Shown here: piece by piece, positions 35,676 to 43,687 of the stretch
Numbering within the stretch: the first letter of the stretch is position 1
Layout: every line of letters begins with the position of its first letter
Assembly: GCA_021831785.1 (NCBI GenBank)
Contig: JAKBMB010000009.1
Location: forward strand, 88,711 to 152,710
Length of the DNA stretch: 64,000 bases
Direction of reading: 5' to 3'
DNA from: Deltaproteobacteria bacterium
Lineage (GTDB): Bacteria > Desulfobacterota > Binatia > Binatales > Binataceae
The notes under the pieces: generated by a model
The model's database searches: none
The model's input: only the letters and a program-made list of their open reading frames with translations
Told to the model about the DNA's origin: nothing
Position numbers and translations under genes: made by a program

Positions 35676-36620
35676 TTAGGGCGCTGGTTTCGCCGGCTCG
35701 GCCGGCGGGCGGGGCGGGTGTCCCGGGCGCACCCCGAGCTGATAGGCCTGCCGACGGCTTAGGCCGTAGACGCGGGCGATCACGTTGCTGGCTTGCTTGA
35801 GGCTTAAGCCCTCTTCACGCAGCATTTCGATCGTTGGAGGTTCTTTGACAACGAGCTGTCCGCCGCTTGCGAATGACGACGAGCCGGGGGAATCGCTCGC
35901 GCTCGCGGCCTCGGGTCTGGGTGCCCCGGCGACCAGCAGCGTGACCTCGCCGCGCGGCTTGGCTGCCGCGCATCGCGCGGCAAGCTCGCTCAGCGTGCCG
36001 ACCATGATCTCTTCGAAGACTTTGGTCAATTCGCGCGCTGCAACCGCTTGGCGATCGGCGCCAAACACGGTAACCATCGACGCTAAGCCTTGCGGGAGCC
36101 GCCGCGCGGCCTCGAAAAAGACGATCGTGCGCGGCTCCCGCTTGAGCGCGATTAGCGCGGTGCGCCGCTCGGTAGGCCGAGCGGGCAAGAACCCGACGAA
36201 GCAAAAGCTCGAGGCGCCAAGACCCGCCGCCGAAAGCGCAGCCGTTACGGCGGACGGCCCCGGCACGGGTACGACTGGACAGCCGGCCGCATGGGCGCCG
36301 CGCACTAAGCGGTAGCCGGGGTCGGAAATGCCCGGCGTGCCGGCGTCGGTTACCAAGGCGACTTTCGCTCCGGCGCTCAGCCGCTCCAGCAATTCGCGCG
36401 CGCGCCGCTCTTCGTTGTGCTCGAAATAGCTTACGAGTGGCTTGGCTATTTTATACGTCCTGAGCAAAAGCGCGGTGCGCCGCGTGTCCTCGCACGCGAT
36501 CAGGTCCACCGCAGCCAGAATCTTAAGCGCGCGCAAGGTGATGTCTTCGAGATTGCCGATCGGCGTCGCGACCACGAACAGAATGCCGCGGCGCGCGCCA
36601 GCTTCGTCTTTCATCGCCAT
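35676..36620 (-). CDS. rsmI: 16S rRNA (cytidine1402-2'-O)-methyltransferase
   Basis: A 314-residue tetrapyrrole-methylase-fold enzyme that methylates C1402 of 16S rRNA. RGILFVVATPIGNLEDITLR, IACEDTRRTALLLRTY, LVTDAGTPGISDPGYRLVRG, VPVPGPSAVTAALSAAGL and FCFVGFLPARPTERR are the family signatures. The usual FYEAPHRL reads FFEAARRL. The C-terminal extension ends in a helix-turn-helix-like LKQASNVIARVYGLSRRQAY and a Pro-rich tail. Divergent from purU. Confidence 0.95.
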   Translation of the reverse strand: MAMKDEAGARRGILFVVATPIGNLEDITLRALKILAAVDLIACEDTRRTALLLRTYKIAKPLVSYFEHNEERRARELLERLSAGAKVALVTDAGTPGISDPGYRLVRGAHAAGCPVVPVPGPSAVTAALSAAGLGASSFCFVGFLPARPTERRTALIALKREPRTIVFFEAARRLPQGLASMVTVFGADRQAVAARELTKVFEEIMVGTLSELAARCAAAKPRGEVTLLVAGAPRPEAASASDSPGSSSFASGGQLVVKEPPTIEMLREEGLSLKQASNVIARVYGLSRRQAYQLGVRPGHPPRPPAEPAKPAP

Positions 36621-36778
36621 TCTCCGCAGCGGCGCATTCGAGAATGCGGCCGACAGACCATTTTAGCGCGCCAAAGCGACGTTCGCGCTTCCGGCAACGC
36701 TTGACGCCCTGTGCAAGGCCGGAGCGATCTGGTTAGATCGGTCAGAAAAAGAATTTTTCAATGGGAGGCGCGCGGCAG

Positions 36779-37642
36779 ATGGAAGCCCAGACCGGCACCT
36801 TGTTGATCTCATGTCTGGATCGTCCCGGTATTATCGCGGGCGTCTCGAATTTGCTCTACGACAACGGCTGTAACATCATCGACTCCGACCAGCATACGGA
36901 CCGTGACGACGGCCATTTCTTTTGGCGAATCTACTTCGCCAGCAGGTCGCGCGCGATGGAGCAGATGCGCTCGGTTTTGGCCGCCGAACTGCCCAAGGCG
37001 CTGTCCTCGCTGTCGCTGCGATGGCAACTTTTCGACAGCACGCAGCGCGAGCGTATTGTCATAATGGTGTCGAAGCTTCCCCACTGCATGAGCGATCTCT
37101 TGAATCGCCACCATCTGGGGGAGCTTGGCGGTGACGTGGTTGGCGTGGTTAGCAATCATCCTGACCTGGAGCCGCTGGTTCGCCCTTTTCAAGTGCCGTT
37201 CGTGACCATCCCGGTAGAAAAGGGGCGCAAGCACGAGGCAGAGGCGCAATCGCTCAAGAAGCTGGAGGAGCTACGATGCACCCTGGTCGTCTTGGCGCGC
37301 TATATGCAGGTTCTTTCCGGGGATTTCCTGCGCGCGTGGGGTAAGCCGATCGTCAATATTCATCACAGCTTTCTGCCGGCTTTTGTCGGCGCGCAACCAT
37401 ACAAGCAGGCTTACGAACGCGGCGTCAAGCTGGTCGGCGCCACGGCTCATTACGTCACCGAAGAGCTGGACGCCGGGCCGATTATCACGCAGGGCACCAC
37501 CGCGGTATCTCATCGCGATACGGTGAAGGACCTGGCGCGCAAGGGCAAGGACGTGGAGGTTATCGTGTTGGCGCAAGCCGTGCGCGCCCACCTGCTCAAG
37601 CGCGTCCTCACGCACGGCAACAAGACGATCGTGTTCCCATGA
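36779..37642 (+). CDS. purU: Formyltetrahydrofolate deformylase
   Basis: Hydrolyses 10-formyl-tetrahydrofolate to formate, feeding PurT-type purine synthesis or balancing one-carbon pools. Residues 1-80 are an ACT domain (TLLISCLDRPGIIAGVSNLL, DQHTDRDDGHFFWRIYF); the rest is a formyltransferase fold with SKLPHCMSDLLNRH, VVSNHPDL, the catalytic Asn/His in IVNIHHSFLPAFVGAQPYKQ and Asp in VTEELDAGPIITQG. ATG 36779 sits 9 bases after GGGAGGCG; an ATG at 36761 is also open. An inverted repeat CGATCT-GGTT-AGATCG lies upstream at 36725. Confidence 0.95.
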   Translation: MEAQTGTLLISCLDRPGIIAGVSNLLYDNGCNIIDSDQHTDRDDGHFFWRIYFASRSRAMEQMRSVLAAELPKALSSLSLRWQLFDSTQRERIVIMVSKLPHCMSDLLNRHHLGELGGDVVGVVSNHPDLEPLVRPFQVPFVTIPVEKGRKHEAEAQSLKKLEELRCTLVVLARYMQVLSGDFLRAWGKPIVNIHHSFLPAFVGAQPYKQAYERGVKLVGATAHYVTEELDAGPIITQGTTAVSHRDTVKDLARKGKDVEVIVLAQAVRAHLLKRVLTHGNKTIVFP

Positions 37643-38472
37643 TTGAGGAGGCGCGGCGCAATGTCGCGAGCGACGCTCCCGGCACGCGCGCTGTGTCTGG
37701 CACGGGCGGCGCGGCTGAGACCAGTGCCACGGTGGGCGCGCGCGGCGGGCGCGCTGCGCCGGGGGCGTACGCTGAGGCCGGCATAGGCCCCTCGGCCGCG
37801 GCGCTCGGCGCGGCGGGCGCGCTGGTGGCCCCGCTTGACGAATGGGAGTGCGCCGGCTTTAAGCTCGCGCTCGAGGCTCGGCGCAGTCGTACGCGCAGCG
37901 GCTGGGTGCATTTTAGCGCGATGCTGGTCGGGCGCGGCGAAGAGTTCTCGGTGAGCGCCCTGATCGCCGGTATCGCCAGCGCCGGCGGGCGAGGAGTAAA
38001 GCCATGGTTCGAGGTCCGCATCTATCCGGAGGTCAAGTTCGCCAACGAGAAGAAGGTTGACGCGCGCTCGCTTGGATTGGAAAAAAGCGTGATCGAGCTG
38101 TTGGCCGGATTGACTCCGCCCGGGGGCCATCTGATGGTCGACTACGAAAGCGAAGGCCAGGAAGAGACCTTCGCCGAGCTGCTCTTGGGTGTTCCTCCGC
38201 TCGCAACCCGCCTAGGCGAGATGCTGTTCGCGGCTGATATCCGCGGCCAGTTCAAAGACTGGTATTTTCCCGAGGGCGGTCATGAAGGACCGCGCAAGCT
38301 TCAGGCGAACAAGCCCCCTGATGAGGAGGCGGCGGGACGCGCGCTGCGCCAGCATCGTCGCGAGCTGCGCGCCTTTCTGGCGGCTCCCTTGCCTGTTGAC
38401 CCCGAGCAGGCAAAGGTTATTGAGCGTGCCCAACGACGCGCCGCAGCGATCCTGGCCGAGTTTTTCGCCTAG
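37639..38472 (+). CDS. DUF1122 family protein
   Basis: A 277-residue protein; ATG 37639 overlaps the purU stop (ATGA). The first 65 residues are Ala/Gly-rich low-complexity sequence with no predicted fold. The conserved part follows: ECAGFKLALEARRSRTRSGW, KPWFEVRIYPEVKFANEKKV, HLMVDYESEGQEETFAELLL, GVPPLATRLGEMLF, FKDWYFPEGGHEGPRKLQAN, as in the DUF1122 family of archaea and bacteria, whose function is not known. Coupling to purU suggests a link to one-carbon metabolism, but that is inference. Confidence 0.75.
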   Translation: MIEEARRNVASDAPGTRAVSGTGGAAETSATVGARGGRAAPGAYAEAGIGPSAAALGAAGALVAPLDEWECAGFKLALEARRSRTRSGWVHFSAMLVGRGEEFSVSALIAGIASAGGRGVKPWFEVRIYPEVKFANEKKVDARSLGLEKSVIELLAGLTPPGGHLMVDYESEGQEETFAELLLGVPPLATRLGEMLFAADIRGQFKDWYFPEGGHEGPRKLQANKPPDEEAAGRALRQHRRELRAFLAAPLPVDPEQAKVIERAQRRAAAILAEFFA

Positions 38473-39052
38473 TGAGCGCTGCACAATACAGTGACAGGCT
38501 CGCTCTGAGCGTTTGTGAATTTTTGAGTAGTAGGGCGGGCCGCCGTGCCCGCCACGATGCGCGGGCGCCACGCCCGCGCGACCAATGAATCATCGGCGAC
38601 AGGGCGGGCGCGGCGGCCCGCCCCCACTAGAGACATATCAGGCGTAGCCTGCGGCAGCTTGCCAAAAATTCACAGGCTCTGAGCTTGGCCCTCTGCCGTG
38701 GGACAGGCTTTTAGCCTGTCAGCTCGGGCTAAAAGCCCGAGCCACTGTCATCGCAGGCTGGAAACTTGAACACCCGCATCCTCGCCTTCCCCCTAAACGA
38801 GGGAAGCAGCCTGTTTCTTCCTTCCCCCGCAGCGCGGAGGAAGGTGAGGATGGGGGGTGCCTTCGCGCCCGCCAGCACCCTCACCCCAGCCCTCTCTCAA
38901 AGGGCGAGGGAGCAGAAAAGGGCCGCGGCCTCTTAACTCCTTGCTCCGCCGCGCTGCTTTTCCCTACTCCTTCCCCCGCCGCGCGGGGAAGGTGGAGAAG
39001 GGGGTGTCGGCTGCCACCGACTTCGCACGGTCTCAATGTTTTGCAATTCTCA
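38473..39052. repeat. Miniature element R2, 580 bp, with a nested insertion
   Basis: Left end TGAGCGCTGCACAATACAGT then GACAGG; right end, read inward, TGAGAATTGCAAAACATTGA. It fills the space between two convergent genes exactly: the left TGAG follows the DUF1122 TAG directly, and the TGA of the right terminus is the stop codon of ispE. The interior contains a nested element (38511-38675), two hairpins (GACAGGC-TTTTA-GCCTGTC and CTCGGGCT-AAA-AGCCCGAG near 38700-38745), and two GGAAGGTGAGGATGG-type GC-rich blocks near 38840 and 38980. Non-coding. Confidence 0.78.
38511..38675. repeat. Nested miniature element with 9-bp target duplication
   Basis: A 165-bp segment flanked on both sides by GCTCTGAGC (38502-38510 and 38676-38684). 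Its ends are inverted: TGTGAATTTTTG at 38514-38525 and its complement CAAAAATTCACA at 38663-38674. In the other copies of the host element a single (A/G)CT(A/C)TGAGC occurs at this point, followed by the same bases as after the right-hand copy here, so this is an insertion. The interior is GC-rich inverted sequence (GGGCGGGCCGCCGTGCCCGC). A similar GC-rich block occurs near 60370-60425. Confidence 0.75.
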
Positions 39053-39922
39053 ATCGGCTAGGGCGGGGATGGTTCTTAAGGCGATCGTTGCCAGCGTGGG
39101 ATCGAGCCGCCGAAGGCGGTCGCGCGCCTGCTTTGCGGCCTGCGCGTGCGGGTAGATGGCGAAGATGGTGCCGCCGCTGCCGGACATGCCGCACGCTTTG
39201 GGCAGGGAGACTTCGACCAGGTGCCAAAGACGCTCGATAGGTGGGTAGAGTTCGAGCGCCGGCTGCGCGAGATCGTTGACCAGGATGGCGGGTGGCAGAT
39301 CGCCGGCGCAAAAGCGCTCTAGGTCCGCGTCGGCCGCCGGTCCGCTCCATTGCGTGGGCTTGAGCCGGGCGTAAACGCGCGCGGTTGAAACCTCGATCGG
39401 CGGCGCGGCCAGCACGAGCTCCAGCGTGGGCGCCGTGGGCAAAGGCGTGATTTTTTCGCCGATGCCGCCGACGCGCGCCGGTCGAGGGTCCAGGAAAAAA
39501 GGCACGTCGGCGCCCACTGAAAGCGCGACCGCGGCGAGCCCCTCCCGGTCGGCTATTCCCCACGCGCCGGCGAGCATACGGATTACCGTGCCGGCGTCGC
39601 TCGAGCCGCCGCCCAGGCCGGCGCCCAGCGGGATGTGCTTGTGCAAGTCGATGCTCACTTCGCATTGGATACGGTAGCGCTCAAACATGCGCAGCGCGGC
39701 TTTCAGGGCGAGATTGCGCTCGTCGGTCGGCAATTCGGGCCGGTCGGCGCGCACGGTTGCCGAAAAGCGCGAGCCGGCCCGAAGGTTGATCGTCACTCGG
39801 TCATAGAGCGCGACCGGCATAAATAGCGAATCAAGTTCATGGTAGCCATTCGGCCTCTTGCCGGTCACCCGCAAAAAAAGATTTATCTTGGCTGGTGCAA
39901 GCCCGCTGATGGCCGTGTTCAT
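39050..39922 (-). CDS. ispE: 4-diphosphocytidyl-2-C-methyl-D-erythritol kinase
   Basis: A GHMP kinase of the non-mevalonate isoprenoid pathway, about 290 residues from the ATG at 39922 (an open TTG start lies 48 bases earlier). APAKINLFLRVTGKRPNGYH with the catalytic Lys, the ATP-binding PLGAGLGGGSSDAGTVIRML, GADVPFFLDPRPARVGGIGE and the C-terminal LPKACGMSGSGGTIFAIYP. Its stop codon TGA is supplied by the terminus of the repeat element R2. The preceding membrane-protein gene on the same strand is unrelated. Confidence 0.95.
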   Translation of the reverse strand: MNTAISGLAPAKINLFLRVTGKRPNGYHELDSLFMPVALYDRVTINLRAGSRFSATVRADRPELPTDERNLALKAALRMFERYRIQCEVSIDLHKHIPLGAGLGGGSSDAGTVIRMLAGAWGIADREGLAAVALSVGADVPFFLDPRPARVGGIGEKITPLPTAPTLELVLAAPPIEVSTARVYARLKPTQWSGPAADADLERFCAGDLPPAILVNDLAQPALELYPPIERLWHLVEVSLPKACGMSGSGGTIFAIYPHAQAAKQARDRLRRLDPTLATIALRTIPALAD

Positions 39923-40002
39923 CGCTGCTGGCCGGGGGTTGCCGGACGGTTGCGGGCCGTGTGCGCTCAACGCCCGCGTTGTCGCGGCCTCCCGTGCCTG
40001 GC

Positions 40003-40482
40003 TCAGGCTCGCTCAGACCCTGGCTGGCGGTCGTCGTCTCGGCGCCGGTAGGAATTTAGAGCGCTCGGCAAATGGGCGCGCAGGGCGCGGCTCGTCGCGT
40101 TTTTTGCGTCGCGACGGATGGCGGCGAATAGGGCCGCGAGAGTGATCACCAGGCCGGCAACGAAGATGGCTTCCCCTACCACGAACATTGCATGGAAGAA
40201 ATCCATCTGAGCCGAATTGATCGAGACTTTGCGCTGCCTATCGGTAAGCGGTGTCAGCACGGCTCGGTTGGAGCTGTCGTCGAGCCCTTCGAAGCCTCCG
40301 GAGACGTCTTCCATCCGAGTGTCGGAAGCGACGCTAGGCGGCTGCCGATACTGCTCGGTGCCGATAAAGCCGACGCCCCAATTGCCGGCGCCCGTGATAA
40401 TTAAGACTACGCCGGCCGCCAGGCGCCAGTCGGTGTAAACGTCGCGCAACTTCACCGCCCTTAAAATAAGCCCTGGCTCCAT
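40003..40482 (-). CDS. Hypothetical membrane protein with two membrane segments
   Basis: About 159 residues from the ATG at 40482 (MEPGLILRAVKLRDVYTDWR); an open frame extends to 40563. Two hydrophobic segments, LAAGVVLIITGAGNWGVGFI near residue 23 and FVVGEAIFVAGLVITLAALF near residue 105, enclose a loop of about 65 residues with polar sequence, and the tail is Arg-rich. No family recognised. It reads toward ispE and may share its transcript. Confidence 0.55.
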   Translation of the reverse strand: MEPGLILRAVKLRDVYTDWRLAAGVVLIITGAGNWGVGFIGTEQYRQPPSVASDTRMEDVSGGFEGLDDSSNRAVLTPLTDRQRKVSINSAQMDFFHAMFVVGEAIFVAGLVITLAALFAAIRRDAKNATSRALRAHLPSALNSYRRRDDDRQPGSERA

Positions 40483-40705
40483 CAAAAACAATTCATGCGT
40501 GCAAACTTGCCGCGCCGCGTCTTTGACCGGAGTTCCGCGTCTGGGCCGCGGTCTCAGGGGCAATGGGCGATTATTCCTCGACGATCTCGTTCAGAAACCG
40601 CGGCGACATCTGTGATAGTTGGAACCGATGCGAACTGGGAACTTGATTGCCGCGAACCGGTCACCCAGCTATCATGGCAGAAGAAGCCGTGACGGGCGCC
40701 GCGTG

Positions 40706-41755
40706 ATGCGGCGCTTCCTGCTTTCGAGGGCAGCCGAATTGCCGCAAGAACTTAGCCCCAGGTTGACTCAACTGTTAGAGCGCTTCGAGGCGCGCGATAG
40801 GAGCGCGTTGGCGCGACTTATAACGCTGGTTGAGAACCGAGCTGAGGACGTGGCGGTTTTGATGGACCGGTTGTACGCCAAGACCGGAAAGGCTCATGTG
40901 GTTGGCTTCACCGGGCCTCCGGGGGCGGGAAAATCGACCTTGGTGAACCGGCTGGTATACAAGTACCGGGAGCTCGGCCGCGAGGTTGCGGTGTTGGCGA
41001 TCGATCCGTCAAGCCCGTTTTCCGGCGGCGCCGTTTTGGGCGATCGGATCCGGATGGTAGAGCATTTCCGCGACGCCGGTGTGTTTATTCGCAGCCTCTC
41101 GACGCGTGGCAGCCGCGGCGGGCTTTCGCGCGCCGCGCGCGAGACGACGCGAGTGCTCGACGCCTTCGGCTACGACCCGATTTTGATCGAGACCGCAGGG
41201 GTGGGTCAGACCGAGCTGGCGGTGATGGACCTGGTGCATACGACGGTCGTGGTGACCGTGCCGGAGAGCGGCGACGCGGTACAGGTGATGAAGGCGGGGC
41301 TCAACGAAATTGCGGACCTCTTTGTGGTTAACAAGGCGGACCGACCGGGGGCCGAGCGCCTGCGGACCGAGTTGGAGCTGAGCGTCAGACTGAAAGCCGA
41401 CGGCGGATGGCGTCCGCCGGTGCTGCTTGCGCAGGCGGCGAACGGCGTGGGCATAGAGGCCGTGGCCGAGTCCGTCTCCAAGCATCGCGCCTTCCTTCTT
41501 GACCATCGCGATCCGGTCCTGGAGCGCGAGCGGCGGCTGCGTGAGTTTCGCGAGATTTTGACCGCCGAGCTCGAAGACCAGGCCTTGCGCGGCCTGGCCC
41601 GGGGCGCGGCGGCGCCGCTGGTTTCCCGGGTTGCGCAGGGCGAGCTGAATCCCTATTATGCGGCGCGCTGGATAACCGGCAGCCTGGAGGCGATTGCCGA
41701 GGTGCTGTTGGCCGAGTCGCGCGAAAAAGGAGTGGCCGATGAAGCCGGGGGCTAA
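40706..41755 (+). CDS. meaB: Methylmalonyl-CoA mutase-associated GTPase
   Basis: A 349-residue MeaB/ArgK-family G3E GTPase that loads and protects the B12 cofactor of methylmalonyl-CoA mutase or a related mutase. P-loop GFTGPPGAGKSTLVNRLVYK, switch region AIDPSSPFSGGAVLGDRIRM and RSLSTRGSRGGLSRAARETT, Walker B IETAGVGQTELAVMDL, base recognition VVNKADRPGAE. Starts at ATG 40706 or the GTG just before it. The mutase itself is not in the window; mmsA at 21 kb handles a metabolite of the same propionate route. Overlaps the next gene. Confidence 0.93.
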   Translation: MRRFLLSRAAELPQELSPRLTQLLERFEARDRSALARLITLVENRAEDVAVLMDRLYAKTGKAHVVGFTGPPGAGKSTLVNRLVYKYRELGREVAVLAIDPSSPFSGGAVLGDRIRMVEHFRDAGVFIRSLSTRGSRGGLSRAARETTRVLDAFGYDPILIETAGVGQTELAVMDLVHTTVVVTVPESGDAVQVMKAGLNEIADLFVVNKADRPGAERLRTELELSVRLKADGGWRPPVLLAQAANGVGIEAVAESVSKHRAFLLDHRDPVLERERRLREFREILTAELEDQALRGLARGAAAPLVSRVAQGELNPYYAARWITGSLEAIAEVLLAESREKGVADEAGG

Positions 41756-42467
41756 GGCGCTGAAAGGGAACCTGCTCCAGAACGGGCGCCTGTTCGTAAT
41801 CGGCGATATACACGGGTGCGCGGTGGAGATGGAGGCGATGCTAAAGGCAATCCAGCCCGTCGCGCAGGATATAGTGGTGTTCGTCGGCGACTACGTCGAC
41901 CGCGGCCCCAGCGCGCGCGACGTGCTGCAGCAATTAATCGAGTTTAAGGACGCCCCGGGTGAGAAAGTCTTCCTCAAGGGAAATCACGAGGACATGATGC
42001 TGTCGTTCCTGGGCTTTCCGGGGCGTTACGGCGACTGCTTTCTGCTCAACGGAGGTTTCAACACGCTGCAGAGCTACGACAGCCATGATGTTCGGCAAGC
42101 GGCCGAGCGCATCCCGGCCGCCCATCTCGAATTCATCCGCGCGCTCAGGCCCTATGAGCTTCGTCCGCCATACCTTTTCGTTCACGCCGGGATCAGGCCC
42201 TCGCGCACCTGGGAGCAGCAGGACGAGGAGGACATGCTGTGGATACGCCAGGAGTTCATCCTGGAGCCCCACGACCTCGGTTGCACGGTGATCTTCGGCC
42301 ACACGCCGATGAAGGCCGTGATGGTCGATCTGCCGCATAAGATCGGACTCGACACCGGGTTGGTATACGGCGGCAAGCTAAGCTGCATCGAGTTGGCCGA
42401 GGGACTGCTCTACCAGATTGCGCGCGGAAGCCGCGAGGTCAAGGTTGGCCGCTTGGCGGCCGGCTGA
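41739..42467 (+). CDS. Calcineurin-like serine/threonine or bis-nucleotide phosphatase
   Basis: A 242-residue metallophosphatase of the PrpA/PrpB-like group. Metal ligands in order: FVIGDIHGCAVEMEAML, VFVGDYVDRGPSARDVLQQL, VFLKGNHEDMMLSFLG, LFVHAGIRPSRTWEQQ and VIFGHTPMKAVM, IGLDTGLVYGGKLSCIEL. Start ATG 41739 lies 17 bases before the meaB stop, behind AAAAGGAG, so it is translationally coupled. Substrate could be a phosphoprotein or diadenosine tetraphosphate. Confidence 0.88.
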   Translation: MKPGAKALKGNLLQNGRLFVIGDIHGCAVEMEAMLKAIQPVAQDIVVFVGDYVDRGPSARDVLQQLIEFKDAPGEKVFLKGNHEDMMLSFLGFPGRYGDCFLLNGGFNTLQSYDSHDVRQAAERIPAAHLEFIRALRPYELRPPYLFVHAGIRPSRTWEQQDEEDMLWIRQEFILEPHDLGCTVIFGHTPMKAVMVDLPHKIGLDTGLVYGGKLSCIELAEGLLYQIARGSREVKVGRLAAG

Positions 42468-42513
42468 GGCTCTTTCTTGCGGCCTCGGTTGCCGCTAAGC
42501 TTAACCGGCTGAA

Positions 42514-42587
42514 GGCGGCGTAGCTCAGATGGCCAGAGCACGCGGCTCATATCCGCGCCGTCGTAGGTTCGAGTCCTACCGCCGCCA
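42514..42587 (+). tRNA. tRNA-Met (anticodon CAT)
   Basis: Cloverleaf: acceptor GGCGGCG with CGCCGCC, D stem GCTC/GAGC, anticodon stem CGCGG/CCGCG with loop CTCATAT, T arm GTAGG-TTCGAGT-CCTAC, discriminator A; no encoded CCA. The anticodon CAT means elongator Met, or Ile2 if the C is modified. Bases 42541-42587 recur at 44413-44459, so this gene was the integration site of the islet that follows. Confidence 0.9.
42541..42587 (+). repeat. Attachment-type direct repeat, tRNA side (attL-like)
   Basis: The last 47 bases of the tRNA-Met gene, from the anticodon stem to the discriminator base, repeated at 44413-44459 with one mismatch (T to G in the anticodon loop). The pair bounds 1.87 kb. Confidence 0.8.
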
Positions 42588-42691
42588 ATCCGGATTCGCC
42601 CACGGAGACAGAGCTCTCTCGACTGCCAGCGTTGCCGCCGCGCCGGCGTGACGTACGGTCACCTAACCTTTTGCCTAATCCGCCAGCTATA

Positions 42692-43150
42692 ATGCGGCGC
42701 GGTGGCGAAGCAAGCGCGGTGAAGCTAACGCCCGAGCAGCGCCCGGAGAAAGCCCGGAAAGCCGCTCGGGCGCGCTGGAACAGGCGGCGCAAACATAAAC
42801 AACGTCGAAGCCTGGATGTAGTAAAGATGGCGCGAAGCAAGCTGACTGCATCGGTTCCGGTCTGCCCGCGCTGCGGCGCTCAAGCGCATCTGCCGGGCGC
42901 GCGGTTGTGCGCGCATTGCGGCGCGGCGCTTACCGATGGGGAATCCGACGTTCCGCGCTGGCAGCGTCCGGCGCCGGCGAGATACTCGCACGTCGCGATG
43001 GCGCGCATGGCGCTTTCCTGCACGGAATGCGGGGAGCCAATGCGCTTCGGCTTCTGGTATGTCTGCCGGGGCTACGGCGCCGAGTTGCGCACAGTTGCGC
43101 GACCGCCTCGGGAGAGTAGCCGACCGCCCCAGCCAATCGGGCGCGCTTGA
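42692..43150 (+). CDS. GRRGG-type basic helix fused to a zinc ribbon, islet copy 1
   Basis: A 152-residue frame from ATG 42692. The first 40 residues (MRRGGEASAVKLTPEQRPEK, ARKAARARW) resemble the 51-residue protein encoded at 43182. Then comes a zinc ribbon with CPRC and CAHC (VCPRCGAQAHLPGARLCAHC), a linker, and a second knuckle, CTEC followed by CRGYGAEL, in which one Cys is Tyr compared with copy 2. Bases 42863-43087 are about 93% identical to 43724-43948. TATAAT at 42688-42693 overlaps this ATG, so translation may begin lower, for example at Met-Ala-Arg-Ser-Lys near 42827. Function unknown; DNA binding is plausible. Confidence 0.55.
   Translation: MRRGGEASAVKLTPEQRPEKARKAARARWNRRRKHKQRRSLDVVKMARSKLTASVPVCPRCGAQAHLPGARLCAHCGAALTDGESDVPRWQRPAPARYSHVAMARMALSCTECGEPMRFGFWYVCRGYGAELRTVARPPRESSRPPQPIGRA
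42863..43087 (+). repeat. Direct repeat within islet, zinc-ribbon unit 1
   Basis: This 225-bp segment recurs at 43724-43948, 861 bases on, with no gaps and about 15 differences, most of them in the last 35 bases. Confidence 0.85.
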
Positions 43151-43181
43151 CACTGCGCAGCGCTGCGCATAAACAGGGGGT

Positions 43182-43337
43182 ATGAGCCTCACCGCAGAGG
43201 AGATGGGCCGGCGCGGCGGCAAGGCGACGGCGGCGAAGCTCAGCCCTGAGCAACGCTCGAAGATGGCGCGCAAGGCGGCGCTCGCCCGCTGGCGCAAGAA
43301 GCGCGCATCGCGCGGCCGCAAGAAAGAGGGCGACTAA
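43182..43337 (+). CDS. Small basic GRRGG-type protein, islet
   Basis: A 51-residue protein missing from a length-limited gene call: MSLTAEEMGRRGGKATAAKL, SPEQRSKMARKAALARWRKK, RASRGRKKEGD. ATG 43182 follows AGGGGGT. The pattern (GRRGGKATAAKLSPEQRSxxARKAAxARW) recurs in small phage- and plasmid-borne proteins of unknown role; a strongly basic helix pair suggests nucleic acid binding. It ends two bases before the coiled-coil gene, so the two are cotranscribed. Confidence 0.65.
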   Translation: MSLTAEEMGRRGGKATAAKLSPEQRSKMARKAALARWRKKRASRGRKKEGD

Positions 43338-43339
43338 GG

Positions 43340-43648
43340 ATGGCTCGCGCGAGCAACACCAAGGTTCCGAGCTGGCTGCCGCGTCTGGCCGAAGGGCTCA
43401 AGAACGCCTTGCTGCCGGAGCTTCGGGAGCATACGCGGTTGCTCCAGCAACAAGCCGAAATCTCACGCCAGCAGTCGAACGCCCTAGCTCAGATGCTCGC
43501 AGCCCTTCAGCAACAGGGCGAACGGCTGGCCCACATCGAAGGCCGGCTCGAGAGCATCGACCTGGTCCTGCGTGAAGCGCTGCGCGTGCAAGAGCGGATG
43601 GCGGCAGTAGAAAGCCGGCTTACGGCGCTTGAGGTCAGGGGCGGGTGA
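43340..43648 (+). CDS. Small coiled-coil protein, islet
   Basis: A 102-residue protein, ATG 43340, two bases after the preceding stop. Residues about 28-100 form an almost continuous heptad helix (EHTRLLQQQAEISRQQ, ALAQMLAALQQQGERLAHIE, VQERMAAVESRLTALEV). No signal peptide or membrane segment. Family unknown. Probably oligomerises, perhaps with the neighbouring basic or zinc-ribbon proteins. Confidence 0.65.
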   Translation: MARASNTKVPSWLPRLAEGLKNALLPELREHTRLLQQQAEISRQQSNALAQMLAALQQQGERLAHIEGRLESIDLVLREALRVQERMAAVESRLTALEVRGG

Positions 43649-43687
43649 TGAGCCGGCGCCGCCTGCCGCAATGACGGCGAGGCGAGC

